From contig JANQFT010000358.1 of NCBI GenBank assembly GCA_028277685.1, positions 1-35,706 of the forward strand: DNA of 35,706 nt, in the 5' to 3' direction. Origin of the DNA: Phycisphaeraceae bacterium. GTDB lineage: Bacteria > Planctomycetota > Phycisphaerae > Phycisphaerales > Zrk34. A model generated the notes under the pieces. It had not been told where the DNA came from and ran no database searches. It saw nothing but the letters and a program-made list of their open reading frames with translations. The stretch's first letter is position 1. Every line of letters begins with the position of its first letter. A program made the position numbers and the translations under genes. This document shows, piece after piece, positions 15,520 through 25,154 of the stretch.

Positions 15520-16983
15520 TCAGGGCGCGACTACCGCGCATTCAATGCCTAGCACGTCAGCAATCATCTCGATGGTTTGTGCGTGATGACCGATGCCCAG
15601 AGCGAAGTGGTGTGTGGGACCTTCTTTAACCCAGGCTTTTAAGAAGGTGCGAATATCCGGTTCGAAGAATCCGCGGGTATTGGTGTTGCCGGTAGGTGGG
15701 ATCGGGCCACGCATGCTTTCGCCTTCACCAACAACGAACTTAAACTTGCCGTTGGCGGTCTGACCGATACTCAGCATCGTGATCGGCCCTTCTTTGATCT
15801 TGAATTCCACGCTTGCCCCGGAGCCAGGCTTGCCGTGGTACTTCAGCAACGATCGCAGTACGGGGCGCCCATCGGCAATGTTGATGTGGTGCGGTCCATC
15901 GTGCCCAACCAGGACAAAGCCTTCTTCAAAATCGATCGGATGGAACTCCGCGAAGCTTCCGCCGATCTCCAGTCGATCCATGATGAGCATGGCGATACAC
16001 GTTTTCAGGTCGCTTTCACCGCACATGGGAAAGCCTGCCGCCGTCAGCAGGGAATTGCCCACGATCAGGTTGGTCACAAGTTGCCGCATCGGCGAATCCG
16101 GCTCGGCCTCGTAGTAGTACGCTAAACCATCCAGTCGTTTTTCTGCGATGAACTTGTCGAGCGCGACCGCGGTGGTCGCTGCTGTTTGTAGATCCGCATC
16201 TGTCAGTTTCGTGGTGACCGGATCGTCTTTGGGATCGGGCGTGTCGAATAGGGCAAGGATTTTGCGTTGCTTCTCGGCAATCTCTTCGGCAGTCACGGTA
16301 CGTTGCTGCCTTAGCAGATCATCGCATTCGGTCTGCACAATGTGACAACCGAATGCCGCGGTGAACGCGGTGGGGTCGCTGTGCATGTCGAGCATGGACT
16401 CCAACACGTGCCCGAAGTGTCCGATCCGTGCGCGGCGAAGATCATGCAGCACTTTGGCGATCTGGCACCACTGGGCCAGCTCCGCATCGGCAGTCGGATC
16501 ATCTTCCATGGTGCCGAGAATCACCGGCGGTGGTTGCTTGCCCATGCGAATGGCCACGCCGGTGAACTCCGGCACGGAGCAGAAATCGTCATTGCATAGC
16601 TGCATGAACGTGGTGGCTTTCGCATAGTCGAGCGCTTTGAGCGGTTGAAGCGCGACCAGCACGATCGGGACATCCAACTCGCGGATGATTTTGCCGAAGG
16701 TGGATGAGGTGGCATACGTAACCATGTCACAGAACACCAAATCCAGTTCCGCGGCTTTAAGTTTCGGCAGCAGCGCGAATGCGCTTTCGGCACCGTCAAT
16801 CATTCCATAGTTGATCGCAGTCACACCGCAGGCATGCACCTTTCTGGTCAGGCGGTTGAGTTTGTGATGCATCTGCTCAAGCAGGCCGTCGAACTGGGCC
16901 CAGTATGGATGATGTCCGACACCAAACACACCAATGCGTGCAGTCAACGGTTTACGTCTGGGAATCGTTGGAACGTCGCTCAT
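15520..16983 (-). CDS. L-arabinose/L-fucose isomerase-fold protein
   Basis: 487 aa. The region around GESDLKTCIA (residues 322-331), GGSFAEFHPIDFEEG (341-355), LVGHDGP (358-364) and LGIGHHAQT (462-470) lines up with the four catalytic residues of L-arabinose isomerase: Glu323, Glu346, His361 and His466 or His467. The spacings resemble E306/E333/H350/H450 of E. coli AraA. The N-terminal part is a Rossmann-like domain typical of the family. Likely reaction is aldose-ketose isomerisation of a pentose or 6-deoxyhexose with Mn2+; the actual sugar cannot be told. MSDVP at 16983 is the chosen start. It is the last gene of the operon, 16 nt after the 832-aa protein. Confidence 0.8.
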   Translation of the reverse strand: MSDVPTIPRRKPLTARIGVFGVGHHPYWAQFDGLLEQMHHKLNRLTRKVHACGVTAINYGMIDGAESAFALLPKLKAAELDLVFCDMVTYATSSTFGKIIRELDVPIVLVALQPLKALDYAKATTFMQLCNDDFCSVPEFTGVAIRMGKQPPPVILGTMEDDPTADAELAQWCQIAKVLHDLRRARIGHFGHVLESMLDMHSDPTAFTAAFGCHIVQTECDDLLRQQRTVTAEEIAEKQRKILALFDTPDPKDDPVTTKLTDADLQTAATTAVALDKFIAEKRLDGLAYYYEAEPDSPMRQLVTNLIVGNSLLTAAGFPMCGESDLKTCIAMLIMDRLEIGGSFAEFHPIDFEEGFVLVGHDGPHHINIADGRPVLRSLLKYHGKPGSGASVEFKIKEGPITMLSIGQTANGKFKFVVGEGESMRGPIPPTGNTNTRGFFEPDIRTFLKAWVKEGPTHHFALGIGHHAQTIEMIADVLGIECAVVAP

Positions 16984-16999
16984 GGTTATCTCACAGGGA

Positions 17000-19498
17000 T
17001 TACCATCGGACATAAAGCGCACCGGTGTGTCGCTGTACGTGGATGGTGTGGTGAATCGAATCGCGTTTGGTTGCGACCGGTTCCGTCCAGAGTTGTGCTT
17101 GTACGGAAACCTCTTCGAGTGTTCTTGCTGCGGGATCGGGGCAAAGCGTGACGTCGGCGTCAATGAGTCCACTCAGGCAGAAGTGATGGCGATATCCAAG
17201 TGGGACGCTCAAACGCTTGCAGTGAACCACGCCATCTGCCATGCGAACAAATGCATGGACGCGTTGATGAAAAGATTTACCGAAACACTCACCGGCGAAT
17301 CCATCAATGATGGACGTTTCAGTTTCCTCATAGATCGGCGCGCCGAGTGGAGTGCGAACTCGCAGTTGCGCCGATGTGTTCGGCTTATGCCCCGTGAAAT
17401 ACCACCCCCCTCGGTGTCGTTTTATGAAACAGTAGACTGGGCGGATGCCTGGGTGATGACGACGCTGCACCAGGTCGTAGCCGAATGTGCTAAGCATCTG
17501 TCGCATGACATGTGCTGCTTGCACACTTGCGGATGGTCCATCCCACGCGGCTTCAGGGTGTTTCGAAGACGGGTCCATGCCGACGGTCGACCGCGCCCAA
17601 CCCAAACATCCGCCAACCCATTCCGGTTCGGCGCGGCTGATAGCATACGCGCGTCGTTTGCCACCGTATTCAACGGAGGCACGCAGCCAATCTTCGTGCA
17701 GACACACCTCGCGAATGCCACCACCACTGACCAGTGCACGGTGAATCAGGGGAATGGCATCGGTTGTTGAATGACTTTGCGCGATATCACTGGCCAGACC
17801 CAGTTCCGCTGCGCCCGGGTCATCTTCGTCGGGTGCAGGTGTTTGGGTGTCGAACACATCATTTGGAAGGTCGGTGTGATAGGTCAGGGGGCCATCGATG
17901 GGTGATTCGTGCGTCACGCCGAGTGCAGCGCAGAATTCCTGCGATGCGAACTCGGTGGAGCCGTAAAAAAGTACGTGTCCGCCGTGTTTGACGTGATCGA
18001 TCAATCGCACTGCGTACGGCCAATCACCAAGCGGTGCCGGCGCGATGAAAATTGCTTCAGGCAATTTGCCGGTGTCATATAGCTTGCTGAAGACATCGCT
18101 GCTGCATACGGTGTTCAACGGCAGGCCGAAGTCGATCGCCCGGCATATGAACCAATCATGCGCGAACACATGGGGTAGGCATTCTGAACTTTCGCGCAGA
18201 AGGTGATGGTATTCATCAAATGGGTAGACCCAGACGACAGGCCCGGGCGCATCGGGTGCGTGGTCCAATGCGCTGAGCAGGTGAGTGGTAACCTGATGAG
18301 CCTGGTTCTCGGATAATTCACCCTGAGAGTTATCGATGGTCAGCAGATTCATGTCGGTGGCGGTTTCTGCACGCGCGCTGTCGTTGATGCGGCACACCGA
18401 CATCGGTACATGAATATCGAATGGTTCCTCGCCGTAATAGTCATACCATGGCATCGTGGCGAACCAGGGGTCATTCAGATAGAAACGAAACGGTATGCGG
18501 CTGGTCCATGTTTTCGCTAGGCGCGAGAGATAGGCCACCATCTCCAGCCCCAACGCGCGCGAACCCCAGGGCGGATTGCACGGTGGGAACTGCAACCCAC
18601 CCATTTCGTGAATGGCCTGATGATCACAGGCGTCGGTTGCCAGGTCCATACCGATAGAAAAGTTCGTACCACGCACTTCGATGGGCGAATCACATTGCTT
18701 ACGGAAATCGTGCCAGAACTGGTTGGTGCGCTCGCGCTGGTCGGTTGCGCGCTCGGGGGTGAACCGCTCACCGTCGAACAACTCGCCCCGTGAGATCCAT
18801 GGGTGATGGCTATAGCCAAAACCGTTAGAAAACCAGAGGAAGTCAAACCCGAGCTCCTGGCCAAATGCGGCAAACTGCTTTCCAAGGAATGTACCCAGAG
18901 GTAACGAGTCAGAGATTCCTTCAAGGAAAGCGGCATACTTTTTTGCGTGCGGCTGGAGTGTCGCATGGTGCGTGATGAACTGCATGGGCGACGGCCAGTC
19001 CGGGTACATCGGTTGAAGCAGTTCAGGATGATGTTCATATCGCCATGGGCTGTCTACGAATTCCGGGCCGGGGTCGAGGGTGGCCCCGATTTCGAGGGGC
19101 AAGCCTGTTGTCTCTGCTGCAGTTTTTCGGAGCGATTCGTTGATGCGGCGAAGGTCTGCATAGGAGATATTCAGCGGCTTATCATGAAAGGGTCGGGCTG
19201 CATTACGGCTGAAGTGCTCGATCTCGGGATTGTTTGCCGAAGGGTATTGGAGATTGCTGAAGCCGATGCTGTCGGCATAGGGGAGTGAGTCTGTCTCGCA
19301 TCCGGACCATGTGAGTATTTCGTCACCGTTGCCGATCCACAGCAGAACGGCAAGCGCATCTGCCCGTGCGATGAGGGCGCGCCAGTGATGCCAGATCAGG
19401 TGACAGGTCGACGCGATGCCCGAAGCAGTCAGGTCGCTGAAAGGCTTCAGGCTCAGTTCAAGCGTCAGTCTTCTCAATCTTCGAGAGGGAGGAATCAT
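17000..19498 (-). CDS. Large unrecognised protein, possible novel glycoside hydrolase
   Basis: 832 aa from ATG 19498 (MIPPSRRLRRLTLELSLKPF). No signal peptide, so probably cytoplasmic. I do not recognise the family. The first ~480 residues look like a TIM-barrel enzyme, with aromatic and acidic segments such as GATLDPGPEFVDSPWRYEHH, FLWFSNGFGYSHHPW and VVWVYPFDEYHHLL. A middle part (EAIFIAPAPLGDWPYAVRLI, then HVKHGGHVLFYGS) resembles the glutamine-amidotransferase-like trimer domain of GH42 enzymes. The rest appears beta-rich. It follows the DUF6785-like membrane gene by 40 nt and precedes the isomerase by 16 nt, so it likely acts on a sugar brought in and then isomerised. Function is inferred from context only. 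Confidence 0.75.
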   Translation of the reverse strand: MIPPSRRLRRLTLELSLKPFSDLTASGIASTCHLIWHHWRALIARADALAVLLWIGNGDEILTWSGCETDSLPYADSIGFSNLQYPSANNPEIEHFSRNAARPFHDKPLNISYADLRRINESLRKTAAETTGLPLEIGATLDPGPEFVDSPWRYEHHPELLQPMYPDWPSPMQFITHHATLQPHAKKYAAFLEGISDSLPLGTFLGKQFAAFGQELGFDFLWFSNGFGYSHHPWISRGELFDGERFTPERATDQRERTNQFWHDFRKQCDSPIEVRGTNFSIGMDLATDACDHQAIHEMGGLQFPPCNPPWGSRALGLEMVAYLSRLAKTWTSRIPFRFYLNDPWFATMPWYDYYGEEPFDIHVPMSVCRINDSARAETATDMNLLTIDNSQGELSENQAHQVTTHLLSALDHAPDAPGPVVWVYPFDEYHHLLRESSECLPHVFAHDWFICRAIDFGLPLNTVCSSDVFSKLYDTGKLPEAIFIAPAPLGDWPYAVRLIDHVKHGGHVLFYGSTEFASQEFCAALGVTHESPIDGPLTYHTDLPNDVFDTQTPAPDEDDPGAAELGLASDIAQSHSTTDAIPLIHRALVSGGGIREVCLHEDWLRASVEYGGKRRAYAISRAEPEWVGGCLGWARSTVGMDPSSKHPEAAWDGPSASVQAAHVMRQMLSTFGYDLVQRRHHPGIRPVYCFIKRHRGGWYFTGHKPNTSAQLRVRTPLGAPIYEETETSIIDGFAGECFGKSFHQRVHAFVRMADGVVHCKRLSVPLGYRHHFCLSGLIDADVTLCPDPAARTLEEVSVQAQLWTEPVATKRDSIHHTIHVQRHTGALYVRW

Positions 19499-19538
19499 GA
19501 CCGGGCGCGTTTCAGTTCGTGGTCGGAGGGTGGGAGCA

Positions 19539-21983
19539 TTAGATACGGAACACGCTGTACGCTGGCGGGGTTGTTCCAGTGGACAGGTAGTAGATCGCCC
19601 CCGCGATGATCCAGCCCATCGCGGCCAGTAGTTCGCCGGCAATCAATCCGATCATGAGTGGTTTGGTTTGTTCGTAACCCCGCATGCCCCCCAGTTTGGT
19701 GACGCCGGTGCGAATGAACCAGCCCATCAGGAACGACGAAGCCAGCAGGTAACCCGGGTACGTTCCCCAAACCAGGAAGATCACCGGATGGAGTGGCCAC
19801 CAGGGCAACCGCACACGCGCAATCCAGCAAGCCGCGACCAATCCCAGACCCAGCCCAATCCAGGCGAGTGTTTCACGACTGACCTCGGCGAAACTCAGTC
19901 GCTGCAACATGCCGATCGTTTCGAGGCCAGCCAGATCTCCATCTGCCTGAGCTTGAGACGCGTACCTTGCGAGTGAATCGAACGGCTGAGCGGGCAAAAT
20001 ACCGCGCGCCCACGGATTGAAGATGTTCGCACCATGGACGTAACCTAACCAGAGCGTCACCCCCAGCGCAACGATAAAACCCACCACGATCATCAATCCC
20101 ATGGGACCAGCCAATCGTCCGATCCGCGCTGGTTTCTTATTGTCTGAAGCTTTGTCAGCGAACCACAAGCCGTTACAAAGATACGTCATGAGCAACTCGC
20201 GGGTGTCGCCAATCAACACCACCGACGCGATCGCCAGCAAAATGTAATTCTCTGGGCCGATTGCTTTGAACCCGAGCAGGCCGGTCAGAATGCCCACCGG
20301 TAGCCAGAATGGTTGTACGAAGATGGCGCCCGTCTCAGCATTGATGCGCGCGACCATCACAATCGCACAGTAGATCAGCACCACCATTAACACCGCCCAC
20401 AACACGTGTAGCCCAGCGTAGCAGAGAATGGCCACGGTCAGGATGGAGCACACTGCAAGTATCCGCGCCGCATGTACGGCATAGCTGGGTGTGTCGCTGT
20501 GGCGCTTGAGGCCGATTGAAGCTTTTGCCACATTCAGATAATGCCTTCGTCCCAAGTACAGCACCATGGCTGCGCCGCCGATGTACCCCCCGAACAGCAT
20601 CAGGTTGTGCATTTCAAAGCCGATGTAGCTGTTGCGTATCGCAATGCCGTGGCCAATCAGCACGGAACAAAACGCGACCCACACGATCCCTGCCAGACCC
20701 AGGCTCAACGAAACATCGCCCGCCAGGAAGAACGCGAACGCTACCACAGTGATATAGAACCGCGGACGGCTTACGGCCCATACGCCCTGCACTGTGCGAG
20801 AGCTTGGGAATAGTTGCTCAAGTGCGCTGAAGTCGAACTTCAACGGAATTTTGAAGAACCACAAATCCCATTGCGCCAGGCCGTTGAGCAAGTGAAACAA
20901 CACCGCCGCGATGAGTCCCACCCAGAACAAGCGGGCTGTGTTTCGAAACGCATCTGAGTAAAACGACTTTGGGGCAGATTGCACCACATCATGCATGAAC
21001 CGGCCGACAGGGAAAGGTAGCAGTTCATTATGTGCCCATTGCGGATAGCAGATTAACGCCAAGCACAGTGATCCCACGCCCAACAGCAAAGCGGCAAAGC
21101 CCCAAATACGTAACGTTGGCCACCACTGCCCCCACGGTACGGAACTGAGGGTCGCATCGCGATCGCCATTCACAAATCCTCTGATGACCGGGGCATGGGT
21201 GTTGCCGTTGGCGATGAGAATGTCCCGTGGCTGCGGGGCTGGAGCCACATTTCCCTGGAATACTACGCTCAGTACCTGACGCCGTACTCGCTGGTCGGCC
21301 AACGCGCGCTGGTCTGACTCATCCTCTCCAAAGGCATCACGTGCATCCACGAATGTGCGTAGCACAGGGTCGCGATCCAGTAATTCTGCCGTTGGATTGG
21401 GTGGTCCATCTTTCACGTAAACGTTGAGCAGTCGCGGCACTAGTTCGACCACGGTGGCATCGTCTTCTGAGTCGATGGCTTCCTGGAGTTGCACCGGTTC
21501 GGTGCGCGATAGATTTTGCCACAGGCGACCAGCGAATGAATCCTCGTCATCTGCATGGTTGATCAGGTGTTCGGCCAAACCATGCGCATCTCGAATGTAC
21601 GCCTGGGTGAGCATGGGCGCGGTGCCGGGCGCGTACGCCATGGCCTGGGTGCTTTTCCATGCGGTCTTGGTCGTCTGCAGGTAGGCGGGCATGGCGATGT
21701 TGGTGGGGAAGATTTTCATGAAGCTTCCGCCGGGCCAACCGCAAGCCGCCATGGCGATTGCGATCATCACCGCGATTTCCGTGGCGCGCAGTTTCAACCG
21801 CACCCCCAATTGCCGCAGTGTCGGCCCGATCAGGAACAGCCACACCAAGAGCACGCCGAGTAGTGCGATGGGCAGCTTGCAGCCGATCAGGCTGGTCTGC
21901 CGAATAACCATGTCGTTGAACCCGGTCAACGCACTGATCGCCAGGCCAAGCAGAATGCCAATCACTATCGATCTGAAAGTCAT
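19539..21983 (-). CDS. DUF6785/DUF6784-like multi-pass membrane protein
   Basis: 814 aa with more than a dozen hydrophobic helices, interrupted by a soluble segment at about residues 105-275. Segments such as RATEIAVMIAIAMAACGWPG, PQWAHNELLPFPVG, and the C-terminal WWPLHPVIFLVWGTYPGY followed by SFLMGWFIRTGVTKLGG are typical of a family seen in Planctomycetota and Lentisphaerota and distantly like oligopeptide transporters. Inner membrane; an uptake role for a glycan breakdown product is plausible from its place between a dehydrogenase and a putative hydrolase, but unproven. ATG 21983 has no obvious Shine-Dalgarno. Confidence 0.75.
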   Translation of the reverse strand: MTFRSIVIGILLGLAISALTGFNDMVIRQTSLIGCKLPIALLGVLLVWLFLIGPTLRQLGVRLKLRATEIAVMIAIAMAACGWPGGSFMKIFPTNIAMPAYLQTTKTAWKSTQAMAYAPGTAPMLTQAYIRDAHGLAEHLINHADDEDSFAGRLWQNLSRTEPVQLQEAIDSEDDATVVELVPRLLNVYVKDGPPNPTAELLDRDPVLRTFVDARDAFGEDESDQRALADQRVRRQVLSVVFQGNVAPAPQPRDILIANGNTHAPVIRGFVNGDRDATLSSVPWGQWWPTLRIWGFAALLLGVGSLCLALICYPQWAHNELLPFPVGRFMHDVVQSAPKSFYSDAFRNTARLFWVGLIAAVLFHLLNGLAQWDLWFFKIPLKFDFSALEQLFPSSRTVQGVWAVSRPRFYITVVAFAFFLAGDVSLSLGLAGIVWVAFCSVLIGHGIAIRNSYIGFEMHNLMLFGGYIGGAAMVLYLGRRHYLNVAKASIGLKRHSDTPSYAVHAARILAVCSILTVAILCYAGLHVLWAVLMVVLIYCAIVMVARINAETGAIFVQPFWLPVGILTGLLGFKAIGPENYILLAIASVVLIGDTRELLMTYLCNGLWFADKASDNKKPARIGRLAGPMGLMIVVGFIVALGVTLWLGYVHGANIFNPWARGILPAQPFDSLARYASQAQADGDLAGLETIGMLQRLSFAEVSRETLAWIGLGLGLVAACWIARVRLPWWPLHPVIFLVWGTYPGYLLASSFLMGWFIRTGVTKLGGMRGYEQTKPLMIGLIAGELLAAMGWIIAGAIYYLSTGTTPPAYSVFRI

Positions 21984-22091
21984 GATCTTGGGCTCGATAC
22001 GCCATCGAAGCGAGAGAACGGTATGGGCGCCAATACGCTGGGCAAAGCCTGTTGTGTATGGTGATGATCGGCGTGAAGTGGTGTATTGGTT

Positions 22092-23081
22092 TTACAACTT
22101 GCTCCAGTTCACAGCCGCGGTGAGCAGGTCACTTCGGTCGCGCAGTTGCTCATAGACGTGGGGCGCATCGGCGGGATGGATCTCGTACTCAATCAGATCA
22201 TCCACGACCAAAACGCCAGAGTCGATGGCTGCCAGCGCCCCGCTGACATCGGACCGACCATGATCACGGGCAAGCAGAAAACAGGCTTCTTTCAAGAAGG
22301 CATTGAAGTAATCCACTTTGAAGTGGTCCGCATAGCTGCCTTGGATCAGGTACAACGGTGCGCTCTGATCGACAACGCCCCAGGTGCGCGAACGCAGCAG
22401 GGGCACGGCCAGGTCGATCACTGCGGGAACGCCGGTGCTATCGGCCACGATGTCTGCGCTATTCGCCCGATCAGATACAACCGGTTGAAGTTTCTCATCA
22501 ATCACCATGGCATCGATCCCGCAGGCGCGCGCCTGTTCGACGCGCGATTCGCACAGGTCGCAGGCCAGCGTGGGAGCAACCGTGTTGAACAGACGTGCAC
22601 TGAGCTGACCAATCAAGCCCAACCCTAGCACGATCACTGGAGTATCTTTGGTGGGTTTGGCCATTTGAAAACCGTGATAAGCGATGGCCGCCATCTTGCA
22701 TATCGCCGCCTGTTGCGTCGACACGTTATCAGGCAGTGCGCGTAATGCGTCACCGGGCACGAGTAGATGCTGGGCGTGGCCCCCGAATTGACTGTTCACA
22801 TCAAGATATCGCCCACCGTACGGACAGCAGACCGTGTCACCCTCGGTCACGCCGCTGTTCTTGCCCGCCTTGAGAACGACACCGGCCGAACTGTAACCGG
22901 GTACCAGCGGAAACGGACCGTCGGCCTGTTTACCCGCGATGCAACGCAGCTCTGTTCCAGGACTCATCACACTGTATTGAGACTGCACCACCGCCTGCCT
23001 CTGGTCGGGATCGGCTATGGCCACTTCCTGCAACTCAATGCAGTCAGGCGACGGGGCAACAAGGGCGTGGGTCTTTGGCAT
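22092..23081 (-). CDS. MDR-superfamily (zinc-type alcohol-dehydrogenase-like) oxidoreductase
   Basis: 329 aa. N-terminal GroES-like part with QYSVMSPGTELRCIAG, the motif of the BchC/threonine-dehydrogenase-like branch, then PGYSSAGVV, and a Rossmann domain with VIVLGLGLIGQLSARL. The structural-zinc cysteines and the catalytic Cys-His pair of classical alcohol dehydrogenases are not evident, so it may work without zinc. Probably an NAD(P)-dependent sugar or polyol dehydrogenase. Start ATG 23081 has AAGGAA with an 8-nt spacer; the TTG/ATG-rich opening to 23102 is less likely. About 190 nt separate it from the prepilin-like gene and about 110 nt from the membrane gene. Confidence 0.82.
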   Translation of the reverse strand: MPKTHALVAPSPDCIELQEVAIADPDQRQAVVQSQYSVMSPGTELRCIAGKQADGPFPLVPGYSSAGVVLKAGKNSGVTEGDTVCCPYGGRYLDVNSQFGGHAQHLLVPGDALRALPDNVSTQQAAICKMAAIAYHGFQMAKPTKDTPVIVLGLGLIGQLSARLFNTVAPTLACDLCESRVEQARACGIDAMVIDEKLQPVVSDRANSADIVADSTGVPAVIDLAVPLLRSRTWGVVDQSAPLYLIQGSYADHFKVDYFNAFLKEACFLLARDHGRSDVSGALAAIDSGVLVVDDLIEYEIHPADAPHVYEQLRDRSDLLTAAVNWSKL

Positions 23082-23270
23082 CAATCGGTTCCTTGAATAC
23101 ACAGTGCAGGGGTTGCTCCTGCTGGATCGCGTGATGGCCGCAGGCTTGCGCCATCAGGTGGGGGGAAACGCCCGGATTAGGTCGCTGGAAATTTTGGCGT
23201 GCATACCGGCTGGGCAATACATCCCTGAATGCAGACAACGCGGTCTGCATCCCCCGGAAAGAGGACCAGT

Positions 23271-24077
23271 TCACGGGTTGTCATCGAACATCATCTCCAA
23301 GCCGGTGTTAAAGTTTGTGTATAGGGTGTTTTCACCGATGTACCCCACACCCAGCAGGTGGTCGAGTGCACGCTTGCTGGTGAGAACACGGGCGTGGCCG
23401 TCCAGGAAGGCCATATTCCACACCTCGCCATGGGCGAGAGAATTCTTACCGAGGTAGTCGTCCATCGAAATCACCTGACGATTACGTTCCACGCGGGGCC
23501 AGAATGTTTTGTTGTGCCAGCCGTTGGATTGAATCTGATAGGGCCTGTCGTCGCTCAGGCTGTTGAAGCGCAGCGGGTTCCACAGATAGCCAATCCGTAC
23601 GAAGCCTCTGTTGCCTTCTTTCAAGCCCCATGGCCCATGGTTGTAGAAGCCGATGTTGCGCTGGCCATCTTCCTTGCGGCTTGGGCAATACGCCACCTTG
23701 GAGCCACCCAAAGCACCGCTGGCGTACAAGCTGCCGAACCAGAGCGGTCTGTCCGTTACTTTTGTTCCCCCATCCACATATCCATAGCCGGATGTGCCTG
23801 CGGCGATGTAACCATGCAACGGCCTTCTGGCCCAACGTCCATTGCCCAGGTTGCTGACGCGTGGAGGGTCGGTATCCGGGGTGAAGTCTCCACGGTGATC
23901 ATTAGCCTGCAGGTTGGTCGACATCGCAATCTGTCGCTGATTCGACATGCACACCGTCAATTCGGCCTGCAACCTGGCCTTGCTCAGGGCTGGCAAAAGA
24001 ATACCTACCAGCAATGCGATGATGCTGACCACCACGAGTAACTCAACAAGCGTGAAAGCTCTTTTGCATGCGAACAT
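23271..24077 (-). CDS. Prepilin-type N-terminal domain protein with H-X9-DG tail
   Basis: 268 aa. The N-terminus KRAFTLVELLVVVSIIALLV is the type IV prepilin / type II secretion pseudopilin methylation motif with cleavage before Phe. A conserved-type globular domain follows and ends in HGEVWNMAFLDG, the H-X9-DG signature seen in the large pseudopilin-like families of Planctomycetota. ATG 24077 is chosen because GGAG sits 7 nt upstream; MER at 24089 and a start at 24152 are alternatives. It would be processed by a prepilin peptidase and assembled or anchored at the cell envelope. It heads the carbohydrate operon and is divergent from GH16. Confidence 0.87.
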   Translation of the reverse strand: MFACKRAFTLVELLVVVSIIALLVGILLPALSKARLQAELTVCMSNQRQIAMSTNLQANDHRGDFTPDTDPPRVSNLGNGRWARRPLHGYIAAGTSGYGYVDGGTKVTDRPLWFGSLYASGALGGSKVAYCPSRKEDGQRNIGFYNHGPWGLKEGNRGFVRIGYLWNPLRFNSLSDDRPYQIQSNGWHNKTFWPRVERNRQVISMDDYLGKNSLAHGEVWNMAFLDGHARVLTSKRALDHLLGVGYIGENTLYTNFNTGLEMMFDDNP

Positions 24078-24236
24078 AGCCCGCTCCATCACGGTGCCGG
24101 CATACCGGCGAAGTGTCTGCTGTACAGAATCAACTGTACCCGATGGAGTCAAAAAATCAAATAATCAAAGGTGTGATTAATGATATTTTTGATTCCAGCC
24201 CCTCGCTGCCCTGCTCTAGGTGTGTTATGATTGGCT
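24078..24236. promoter_or_regulatory. Divergent promoter region with two perfect inverted repeats
   Basis: AT-rich region between the prepilin-like gene and GH16. GTACAG-AATCAA-CTGTAC (24122-24139) and TAATCA-AAGGTG-TGATTA (24162-24179) are both perfect 6-bp half-sites with 6-nt spacers. They look like operators for dimeric regulators, and could control both directions. No -35/-10 pair was fixed. Confidence 0.55.
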
Positions 24237-25148
24237 ATGAGTTGTTACTTGTTGACAGGGTTGTTTCCCATGTACATGGCATTGTTGTGCTTCGCTTTTG
24301 TTGGTATCGGCTGTGCCCAGGTCGCACTTTCCAGTGAGATACCCGCATACCAGGGGTACCGGTTGGTCTGGAATGATGAGTTTGATCGGGCCGGAAAACC
24401 CGATCCGGCAAAATGGACCTACGAACTGGGCTATAGACGTAACAAGGAAGCTCAGTGGTATCAGCCCGATAATGCCATCTGCCGTAACGGCAAGTTGGTC
24501 ATCACGGCCAAGCGCGAGAAAAAACCCAACCCCGAGTGGGAGCCGGATGCCACGGGTTGGAAAAAATCGCGTCGGTACATCACGTACACATCTGCCTCGG
24601 TTACCACCAAAGGTTTGCACGCATGGCAGTACGGGCGGTTCGAATTCCGCGCCAAGATTGATATCGATGCCGGCATGTGGCCCGCCATCTGGATGCTCGG
24701 CGCTAATCGTGATCAGGCGGGCTGGCCAGAGAGTGGCGAGATTGACATCATGGAGTATTACCGCGGCATGTTGCTGGCCAACACGTTTCATGCCAATGCG
24801 AAGGGCAAGCCCATTGGCAATGTCTTTAAGAAAGACTTGAAGAAGTTGACCGGAAAGGATCCGAAGAAGTGGGCTTCGCGTTATCACGTATGGCGAATGG
24901 ATTGGGACGAAAACCAGATCAAGTTCTTTGTCGACGATCAACTGCTTAGCACCGTCGATATCACGAAGACGGTGAACAAGACACCCGATAAGAGCAACCC
25001 ATTTCGTCAACCACACTACCTGATCATGAATGTTGCCGTGGGGGGCAAAGCAGGCGGAGACCCAAAGGACACGCGATTTCCCCGAAGGATGATGGTGGAT
25101 TATGTTCGCATCTATCAGCGCACTTCAACGGGCGACACCAAGGAGTAA
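24237..25148 (+). CDS. Glycoside hydrolase family 16 enzyme
   Basis: 303 aa. The GH16 catalytic motif reads PESGEIDIMEYY (residues 164-175): Glu168 nucleophile, Asp170, Glu173 acid/base. Upstream are LVWNDEFD, the usual start of the beta-sandwich, and YGRFEFRAKI (132-141). Residues 1-~28 form an export signal; Cys26 in VGIGCAQ might be a non-canonical lipobox. GH16 members cleave beta-1,3/1,4 glucans or galactans such as laminarin, agar and carrageenan; the motif with an extra Met (EIDIME) fits the laminarinase/agarase-type beta-bulge group. Start choice among 24231 (TTG), 24237 and 24270 is uncertain. It is followed 6 nt later by the sulfatase, which hints at a sulfated substrate. Confidence 0.92.
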   Translation: MSCYLLTGLFPMYMALLCFAFVGIGCAQVALSSEIPAYQGYRLVWNDEFDRAGKPDPAKWTYELGYRRNKEAQWYQPDNAICRNGKLVITAKREKKPNPEWEPDATGWKKSRRYITYTSASVTTKGLHAWQYGRFEFRAKIDIDAGMWPAIWMLGANRDQAGWPESGEIDIMEYYRGMLLANTFHANAKGKPIGNVFKKDLKKLTGKDPKKWASRYHVWRMDWDENQIKFFVDDQLLSTVDITKTVNKTPDKSNPFRQPHYLIMNVAVGGKAGGDPKDTRFPRRMMVDYVRIYQRTSTGDTKE

Positions 25149-25154
25149 CCAGCG

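Noticed and set aside
23044-23274. 76-codon minus-strand frame with GTGA overlap to the prepilin-like gene
   Set aside because: It runs into the start of the dehydrogenase in another frame, has no family signature and an implausible composition.
24225-25016. 263-codon minus-strand frame opposite GH16
   Set aside because: Antisense to a clear GH16 gene; no Shine-Dalgarno or motif.
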